Below the pieces are notes generated by a model. The model searched no databases. It worked only from the letters and a program-made list of their open reading frames with translations, and was not told the DNA's origin. 64,000 bases of DNA from Mangrovimonas aestuarii. Lineage in GTDB: Bacteria; Bacteroidota; Bacteroidia; Flavobacteriales; Flavobacteriaceae. Position numbers and translations under genes: made by a program. The stretch spans positions 1 through 64,000 of the forward strand of contig NZ_JARACK010000006.1 of assembly GCF_028767185.1 (NCBI RefSeq), in the 5' to 3' direction. Position 1 is the first letter of the stretch, and the number at the start of each line of letters is the position of its first letter. Positions 59,501 to 64,000 of this stretch are shown here, piece after piece.

Positions 59501-60194
59501 AAATGCCATGTACTTAGCTGGGTTTGATGTAAAAGACGTTCATATGACCGATTTAATTTCTGGTCGTGAAACGCTTGAAGATATCCAATTCATTGGTGCT
59601 GTTGGAGGATTCTCCAATTCCGATGTATTAGGTTCTGCTAAAGGATGGGCTGGTGCTTTCCTTTACAATGAAAAGGCCAACACAGCACTTAAAAACTTCT
59701 TTAAACGCGAAGACACTTTATCTGTTGGTATTTGTAACGGATGTCAGTTATTCATGGAACTGGAAGTAATTAACCCTGACCATGATGTTCATGGGAAAAT
59801 GCACCATAACGATTCGCATAAGCACGAAAGCTCATTTACTTCAGTAGAGGTACAGGAAAACAACTCGGTAATGCTTTCAACACTAGCTGGAACTACTTTA
59901 GGGGTTTGGATTTCACACGGAGAAGGTAAATTCAACTTACCATTAAGTGAAGATCAATACAATATTGTAGCCAAGTATGGTTATGAAGCATATCCTTCAA
60001 ACCCTAATGGATCTGACTTCAACACAGCTATGATGTGTGATAAAACTGGTCGCCACTTGGTAACTATGCCACACATTGAGCGCTCTATTTTCCAATGGAA
60101 CTGGGCTAATTACCCTAACGGTCGCAAGGACGAAGTTTCGCCTTGGTTAGAAGCTTTCATTAATGCAAGAAAGTGGATTGAATCTCACAAATAA
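56529..60194 (+). CDS. purL: Phosphoribosylformylglycinamidine synthase, large single-chain form
   Basis: PurL converts FGAR, glutamine and ATP to FGAM in purine synthesis. This is the fused long form of 1221 residues, as in gammaproteobacteria and many Bacteroidota, with no separate PurQ or PurS. Seen: SEVFGFSQVNSEHCRHKIFN, KAETHNFPTTVEPFNGAATG with GSGGEIRD, GGVGYGKVDQ, a second half AHDV-type GHDVASGGLITTLLEM, and the C-terminal glutamine amidotransferase with catalytic Cys in SVGICNGCQLFMELEV and HIERSIFQWNW. The true start MIHFFGNVSGKVFAV is at 56529. The open frame 17 codons upstream is not conserved. Monocistronic with a strong terminator. Confidence 0.97.
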   Translation: MIHFFGNVSGKVFAVQTAEELSTETISKLTWLFGNQPKIDAASLDAFFVGPRAAMITPWSTNAVEITQNMGIEGIIRIEEFEAVAEDFKGYDPMISQKFNGLNQDTFTIDIQPEPILEIKDIAAYNEKEGLALNEEEIEYLNQVSERIGRPLTDSEVFGFSQVNSEHCRHKIFNGTFVIDGEEKPTSLFKMIKETSKQHPNDIVSAYKDNVAFIKGPVVEQFAPKRADVPEFYQTKDFESVISLKAETHNFPTTVEPFNGAATGSGGEIRDRLAGGKGSIPLAGTAVYMTSYSRLEENRPWENGMQERDWLYQTPMDILIKASNGASDFGNKFGQPLITGSILTFEHEEEARKLGFDKVIMLAGGVGYGKVDQALKDTPKEGDKIVILGGENYRIGMGGAAVSSADTGELDSGITLNAVQRSNPEMQKRAANAIRGMVESDENHIVSIHDHGAGGHLNCLSELVEEIGGKINLDALPVGDPTLSDKEIIGNESQERMGLVIAEKHLENLHRIADRERSPMYTVGDVTGNDRFTFESATKGNKPMDLALSDMFGSSPKTYMYDTTINRTYNDVSYNKEDFYNYLDQLLQLEAVACKDWLTNKVDRCVGGKVAKQQCAGPLQLPLNNCGVMALDFKGKEGIATSIGHSPISGLIDPIAGSRNSITEALTNIIWAPLKDGLKSVTLSANWMWPCKNEGEDARLYEAVKAVSEFSIDLGINVPTGKDSLSMKQKYANEEVISPGTVIISAAANCNDINKVVEPVLQKDGGNIYYINLSKDNFKLGGSSFAQILNKIGNEAPNINDTAYVKTVFNTIQQLIRDGQIVAGHDVASGGLITTLLEMCFADVNLGAELDLTVLNEQDSFKILFAENAGIVIQAIDNTIETALKNADVEFFNIGSVTNSDILSIINNTDVFTMSVSRLRDMWYKTSHLLDRKQTANNLADARFENYKAQPLQYYFPSHFTGKKPEIDGSQPRPKAAILREKGSNSEREMANAMYLAGFDVKDVHMTDLISGRETLEDIQFIGAVGGFSNSDVLGSAKGWAGAFLYNEKANTALKNFFKREDTLSVGICNGCQLFMELEVINPDHDVHGKMHHNDSHKHESSFTSVEVQENNSVMLSTLAGTTLGVWISHGEGKFNLPLSEDQYNIVAKYGYEAYPSNPNGSDFNTAMMCDKTGRHLVTMPHIERSIFQWNWANYPNGRKDEVSPWLEAFINARKWIESHK

Positions 60195-60202
60195 TCTTAA
60201 GA

Positions 60203-60234
60203 ATAAAAAGCTGCCTAAATAGGCAGCTTTTTAT
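60203..60234 (+). terminator. Terminator of purL
   Basis: AAAAAGCTGCCT (60205-60216), 4 bases, AGGCAGCTTTTT (60221-60232): perfect 12-bp stem. Confidence 0.95.
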
Positions 60235-60345
60235 TTCTACTGCTATAGTCTTTATTATCAGGGTTTTTATTAAATTTATATAACTCTACTCTACCGGTTT
60301 TCATAAACAATCTACTCGACATTCATCAAACTAATCCGAAAACTC

Positions 60346-60720
60346 ATGAAACCTGTAGAAAAGTATTTTGAAACTCATAGCCCAGAGTACTTGACCGAAG
60401 ATGCCGAATTCACAGACATGCATACCATGGAAGTTACCAAAGGCAGAGACGCTATCGGGAAAATGCTCCATTATATGTACCATGAAGCCTTTGACGCTCA
60501 AGCAATAGTTGAAAACACAATTGTAACCGATGATAAAGCTCTCTTAGAAGCTACATTTAAAGGTCGACATATCGGGGAATTTTTGGGAATCCCTGCTACA
60601 AAAAAAAAGGTAGAAGTACCTTTGATAGTGAGTTACGATTTAGAAGGCAGTCTTGTAAAAAAAGCTAGGATTTATCTATTAAAAAGTGTCTTAATCAAAC
60701 AACTTATAGACGAAGGTTAA
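60346..60720 (+). CDS. SnoaL-like (NTF2-fold) protein
   Basis: The 124-residue protein has the SnoaL/NTF2 pattern: MKPVEKYFETHSPEYLTEDA, FTDMHTMEVTKGRDAIGKM, and a concave-sheet strand LLEATFKGRHIGEFLGIPA near 80, common to ester cyclase-like and polyketide cyclase-like proteins. The ligand and any reaction are unknown. No other biosynthesis genes are near. Confidence 0.82.
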   Translation: MKPVEKYFETHSPEYLTEDAEFTDMHTMEVTKGRDAIGKMLHYMYHEAFDAQAIVENTIVTDDKALLEATFKGRHIGEFLGIPATKKKVEVPLIVSYDLEGSLVKKARIYLLKSVLIKQLIDEG

Positions 60721-60868
60721 TTTCTACAATCTAAAATTAATTATTGAACTTTTTGATTTAAAACCACTTAAGAACACTCTTTTTATAAAGTTTCACTGGA
60801 TTTGTCTTTGTATTGTAAAATGAGTTAGAATTTCATACTTTGCAGTATACCTAACTTGAACAGTACAT

Positions 60869-62638
60869 ATGACCGAAGTAACCCGTCTTTTCGACTTTCC
60901 ATATTACCAATTGGAAACCTATAATTTAGACAATGCCCTTAACACAAAATACAATGGAAAATGGGTAAAAACATCTACAAAGGAATATATCGACAAAGCC
61001 AATGCGGTCAGCAGAGCTCTTCTAAAATTGGGTGTTCAAAAAAATGATAAAATAGCTATCATCTCTACCAACAACAGAACAGAGTGGAATATCATGGACA
61101 TTGGTATTCTACAGGTTGGTGCACAAAATATACCTATCTATCCTACAATATCTTCCGAAGATTATGAATATGTTCTTAATCACAGTGAATCGAAGTATTG
61201 TTTTGTATCTGATGAAGAAGTTCTTGCTAAGGTAAATGCCATAAAAGGTAATACTCAACTAAAAGATGTTTATTGCTTTGATCATATTGAAGGTTGTAAA
61301 CATTATTCAGAACTGTTCGAATTAGGAAAAGACACAAGTAATCAAGCTGAATTGGATCAACGAAAGTCTGAGGTAAAGCCTTCAGATCTTGCTACGATTA
61401 TTTACACATCTGGAACAACAGGAAAACCTAAAGGTGTCATGCTTTCTCATAATAATTTAGTGAGCAATGCCTTGGATAGCATTCCTCGTCTTCCTGAAAT
61501 AAATGATCAAACAAGAGTGTTGAGTTTCTTACCTGTTTGTCATGTATTCGAACGCGTTCTTATCTACATTTACCAATATGCAGGCGCTTCGATTTATTAT
61601 GCTGAAAGCATTGATAAAATTGGTGATAATACAAAGGAAGTACAACCTCATTTAATGAGTGTCGTTCCTAGGCTTCTTGAGAAGGTTTTCGATAAAATAT
61701 ATGCAAAAGGCCAAGAGCTTAGTGGTATTAAGAAAAAACTATTCTATTGGTCCGTTGAATTAGGAGAACAATACGAACCTTATGGTAAAAATGGGGCTTG
61801 GTATGAATTCAAACTAAGCATTGCCCGTAAACTTGTATTTAGTAAATGGCAAGAAGCCTTAGGCGGTAAATTAAATACTATGGTTTCTGGTAGCGCCCCG
61901 TTACAACCCCGTTTATCACGTATTTTCTGTGCCTCTGGTATTATGGTTATGGAAGGCTATGGATTAACTGAAACCTCTCCCGTAGTTTCTGTGGGTAAAT
62001 ATGCCAACCATATGTTTAAAATAGGTACCGTTGGAAAGCCAATTAGAAATGTAGAAGTCAAAATTGCCGAAGATGGCGAAATTCTAATAAAAGGGCCTAA
62101 TGTAATGCAGGGCTATTATAAAGATCCTGAGCGTACGGCTTCAGTAATGACTGGAGAATATTTTCACACTGGAGACAAAGGACTCATTGATAATGATGGC
62201 TTCCTAAAAATAACAGGGCGTAAAAAGGAAATGTTCAAAACTTCAGGAGGAAAGTATGTTATTCCTACTTTATTAGAAAACGAACTCAAACAATCTCGTT
62301 TTATTGAACAGGTAATGGTTATTGGTGAAGGCGAGAAAATGCCTGCTGCATTTATTCAACCTAACTTTGACTTTATCCGAGAATGGATAGACCGTAAACA
62401 GAAAAATATCGGAAAAACAGACTCAGATATTGCTGCTTCCCAAGAAGTAATCGACCGTATTCAGCGCGAAGTTGATTCTTGTAATAAACACTTTGGTAAA
62501 TGGGAACAAATAAAACGTTTTGAGCTTACACCAGATGTGTGGAGTATTAGCGGAGGACAACTTACACCAACAATGAAAATGAAAAGGGATGTTATTAAAT
62601 CCCTTTACAAAAACCTTTATGATAAAATTTACAAATAA
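60869..62638 (+). CDS. Long-chain acyl-CoA synthetase-like AMP-forming ligase
   Basis: This 589-residue ANL-superfamily enzyme activates a fatty acid with ATP to acyl-AMP, then to acyl-CoA. The ATP loop is DLATIIYTSGTTGKPKGVML. Later motifs are VMEGYGLTETSPVVSV, GEYFHTGDKGLIDNDGFLKI and the hinge ITGRKKEMFKTSGGKYV. The C-terminal catalytic Lys is in LTPTMKMKRDV. The order and the length of about 590 match the FadD15/long-chain branch rather than acetyl-CoA synthetase. A TTG-20-TACTTTG promoter lies at 60813-60842. No beta-oxidation genes are adjacent. Confidence 0.93.
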   Translation: MTEVTRLFDFPYYQLETYNLDNALNTKYNGKWVKTSTKEYIDKANAVSRALLKLGVQKNDKIAIISTNNRTEWNIMDIGILQVGAQNIPIYPTISSEDYEYVLNHSESKYCFVSDEEVLAKVNAIKGNTQLKDVYCFDHIEGCKHYSELFELGKDTSNQAELDQRKSEVKPSDLATIIYTSGTTGKPKGVMLSHNNLVSNALDSIPRLPEINDQTRVLSFLPVCHVFERVLIYIYQYAGASIYYAESIDKIGDNTKEVQPHLMSVVPRLLEKVFDKIYAKGQELSGIKKKLFYWSVELGEQYEPYGKNGAWYEFKLSIARKLVFSKWQEALGGKLNTMVSGSAPLQPRLSRIFCASGIMVMEGYGLTETSPVVSVGKYANHMFKIGTVGKPIRNVEVKIAEDGEILIKGPNVMQGYYKDPERTASVMTGEYFHTGDKGLIDNDGFLKITGRKKEMFKTSGGKYVIPTLLENELKQSRFIEQVMVIGEGEKMPAAFIQPNFDFIREWIDRKQKNIGKTDSDIAASQEVIDRIQREVDSCNKHFGKWEQIKRFELTPDVWSISGGQLTPTMKMKRDVIKSLYKNLYDKIYK

Positions 62639-62641
62639 AAA

Positions 62642-63496
62642 CTAGAATACGCGGGTAAGATTAAAACCAAAAAATATATCACCTTCTCCCCAATCTCCAG
62701 ATGCTTCTGTTAAAAAGGCATTAGTATTCATTGGTTGGGCATTGGAAAACAACAATTGGAATACATGACCACCTGTTTCGATATCCACTCCTATTGACAA
62801 AGGATTTCTATAAGGGGAATCACTAGCTCGACTAAAATTATAGCCATAATCAGCATTAACAGACCAACGGTTTCCTAATTTGTATCGACCTCCAACTCCC
62901 AATGCAAATTGAGAATTAGATTGATCATCCATAACAACATAATTATTATGAATAAATGTAGGCGCCAACTCTAAGGATAATTTAGTATTCACTTTTCTTG
63001 ACACCAATAATTGAGTAGTATACCCCAAACGATCCACAAACTCTAATTTCGGAAGGTTATCTTTCTCCAAAGCTGTATTTATGGTCAAAGAATTATACCC
63101 AACTACTGTAAAGGGAAATTCGCCATCCTCTTGGGTAAGTAGTCTATACTTTAAAGCTCCTTCATAAGTTTTTTGATAGGAACTACGTGATAGACTTATG
63201 TTGAAACCATCACAAATACCATAAATAAAGTTCAATCTCGTTAGAGCATCATCCAATCCAAAAAAGGTATCTAAACCATATTTCACACTTCCAAAACGAT
63301 GGGCCACATTAAAAATTAGTTCCTTTTTTGTAGCCAATTTAGTAGATTCAAAGTTTACTATTTTCAGTCCTTTGAACACAGCTGATTCGGGTATAGTCCA
63401 AGTACTATCAGAGTCAATCTCATCAAGTAAATCGTCTTGGGATAAAGAAATAAAAGGAATTAAAATTAGTATTAGAAAAAGGCAAAGGTTCTTCAT
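62642..63496 (-). CDS. DUF5777-like outer-membrane beta-barrel protein
   Basis: The 284-residue protein has a signal peptide (MKNLCLFLILILIPFISLSQ). A short linker precedes a beta-barrel: TWTIPESAVFKGLKIVNFES, ELIFNVAHRFGSVKYG, FGLDDALTRLNFIYGI and alternating strands to the terminal FFGFNLTRVF. This is the layout of DUF5777, a family often coupled to cupredoxin-like or YceI-like secreted proteins and of unknown function. The gene behind it is a T9SS-sorted cupredoxin, so a shared role in copper or electron handling is possible. I set the start at 63496. Confidence 0.86.
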   Translation of the reverse strand: MKNLCLFLILILIPFISLSQDDLLDEIDSDSTWTIPESAVFKGLKIVNFESTKLATKKELIFNVAHRFGSVKYGLDTFFGLDDALTRLNFIYGICDGFNISLSRSSYQKTYEGALKYRLLTQEDGEFPFTVVGYNSLTINTALEKDNLPKLEFVDRLGYTTQLLVSRKVNTKLSLELAPTFIHNNYVVMDDQSNSQFALGVGGRYKLGNRWSVNADYGYNFSRASDSPYRNPLSIGVDIETGGHVFQLLFSNAQPMNTNAFLTEASGDWGEGDIFFGFNLTRVF

Positions 63497-63505
63497 GTTG
63501 GGCAA

Positions 63506-63545
63506 TAAAAAAGACAAGCCATTAAAGTACTTTAATGGCTTGTCT
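63506..63545 (-). terminator. Terminator of the cupredoxin gene
   Basis: A perfect 34-base palindrome (AGACAAGCCATTAAAG, TA, CTTTAATGGCTTGTCT; 63512-63545), followed on the minus strand by six T. It stands between the cupredoxin gene and the DUF5777 gene. Confidence 0.93.
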
Positions 63546-63559
63546 GAGGTTAAATATTC

Positions 63560-64000
63560 TTATTGTTTAATAAATCGTTTGGTCGTAACCTTGTCATTAG
63601 ACATTAGCCTAACAATGTAAACACCTTTATTCCAGCTACTCACATTAAGCTCAGCTTGAGAAGAACTACCTAAAAACTGGCTATGTACCAATTTACCTAG
63701 CACATCATAAATCTCAACAGACGTATTATCCATATTACCAGGTAATTCTAAGTTCAATGTGTTTCTCACGGGGTTAGGAGAAATAGTGAAGTCTGAATAA
63801 TGTCTATCTTCAATACCCATAGTTCCTTGAACAGTTATCGTACCAAACATTGTGCTCTGATGATAGTTACACTGATAATCATTTTCCCCCTCAGTATTAA
63901 AGACTACACTATACGTATCCCCTGGGTTCATATTTCCACTATCAAAAACTTGAGTACTCCCTGATAAACTTGTGACTGTGTGAGGAATAGCATCCGTTAC
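63560..64000 (-). CDS. Cupredoxin (plastocyanin/azurin-like) with T9SS sorting domain, 5' end outside the window
   Basis: The frame is open to the window edge, so the start and signal peptide are missing. The visible 146 residues include PHTVTS (copper-ligand His), the strand DTYSVVFNTEGENDYQCNYH in part, and CNYHQSTMFGTITV with the Cys, His and Met ligands of a type 1 copper site. A type A T9SS sorting tail follows (FTISPNPVRNTLNLELPG, YDVLGKLVH, WNKGVYIVRL, KRFIKQ). A surface-displayed blue copper protein is expected, for electron transfer or copper binding. The DUF5777 gene follows it. Confidence 0.9.
   Translation of the reverse strand, partial: VTDAIPHTVTSLSGSTQVFDSGNMNPGDTYSVVFNTEGENDYQCNYHQSTMFGTITVQGTMGIEDRHYSDFTISPNPVRNTLNLELPGNMDNTSVEIYDVLGKLVHSQFLGSSSQAELNVSSWNKGVYIVRLMSNDKVTTKRFIKQ

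Noticed and set aside
1-64000. CRISPR array, tRNA genes, insertion sequences, prophage or defence island
   Set aside because: I looked for evenly spaced repeats, cloverleaf-like GC-rich stretches, transposases, integrases and restriction or toxin genes and found none.

Overview
The window is a low-GC, compactly coded chromosomal segment from a member of the Bacteroidota, almost certainly a Flavobacteriaceae-type marine or soil bacterium. The evidence is: promoters of the Bacteroidota form (TTG, about 19 bases, TAnnTTTG) with no clear Shine-Dalgarno sites; a type IX secretion (T9SS) component, PorQ, fused to the cmk locus by a 1-base overlap; three proteins with C-terminal T9SS sorting domains; an Oar-like TonB-dependent receptor; many acidic, Asp/Asn-rich lipoproteins; and family-typical genes (DUF6495, DUF4199, DUF5777, GlmU-family protein, sensor of ECF-type sigma factor). 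No plasmid, phage, insertion sequence, CRISPR array or tRNA was seen. The content is mostly core chromosome.

Layout. 1-90 carries a strong promoter firing off the left edge that resembles an rRNA operon promoter. 346-851 is a decayed macro-domain gene. 954-5859 (minus) holds DUF6495, an Oar-like receptor and the rpsF-rpsR-rplI operon. 6070-11009 has an orphan LytTR response regulator and a nadC-yihY-priA operon. 11173-15404 (plus) has rlmH, rdgB, a DEAD-box helicase with a large leader hairpin, and a secreted carboxypeptidase-regulatory-like protein. 15429-19064 is more eroded: a VOC protein beside a dead SRPBCC gene, a GNAT enzyme, trmH, a sirtuin without zinc cysteines and an OmpA-domain remnant. 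19064-27402 (minus) holds a zinc-ribbon membrane protein, a DUF4932 zincin, rpsA, porQ-cmk and lon.

27625-29811 is a first ECF sigma/anti-sigma/secreted repeat-protein module. 29878-34404 (minus) has two lipoproteins (one with four Cys-patterned repeats), a UMF1-type transporter and a secreted M48 peptidase. 34549-39083 has a lipoprotein MsrB, NDH-2, lpdA, a His-motif lipoprotein and a GLPGLI/DUF4412-like protein. 39426-42167 is a T9SS-exported phosphoesterase behind a Pho-box-like repeat. 42245-49354 has a GlmU-family protein, L31 type B, DUF4199, a GT2 enzyme, a phospho-sugar mutase and an MsbA-like exporter. 50633-52145 is a second ECF module. 53292-62638 (plus) has an RsmB-type methyltransferase, exported endonuclease I, a fructosamine-kinase-family enzyme, purL, a SnoaL-like protein and an acyl-CoA synthetase. 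The right edge holds a DUF5777 protein and the 3' part of a T9SS-sorted cupredoxin.

The most noteworthy items are: a roughly 20-bp bulged stem ending 3 bases before the helicase start codon; a lipoprotein with an exactly repeated cysteine spacing; a sigma-linked secreted protein built of DY repeats; three gene remnants that an ORF caller would miss; promoters whose -7 box lies 4 bases from the start codon; and two start codons that must be moved because the longer reading frame begins inside the upstream gene's terminator. Functions are inferred from family recognition by eye; no database search was run.
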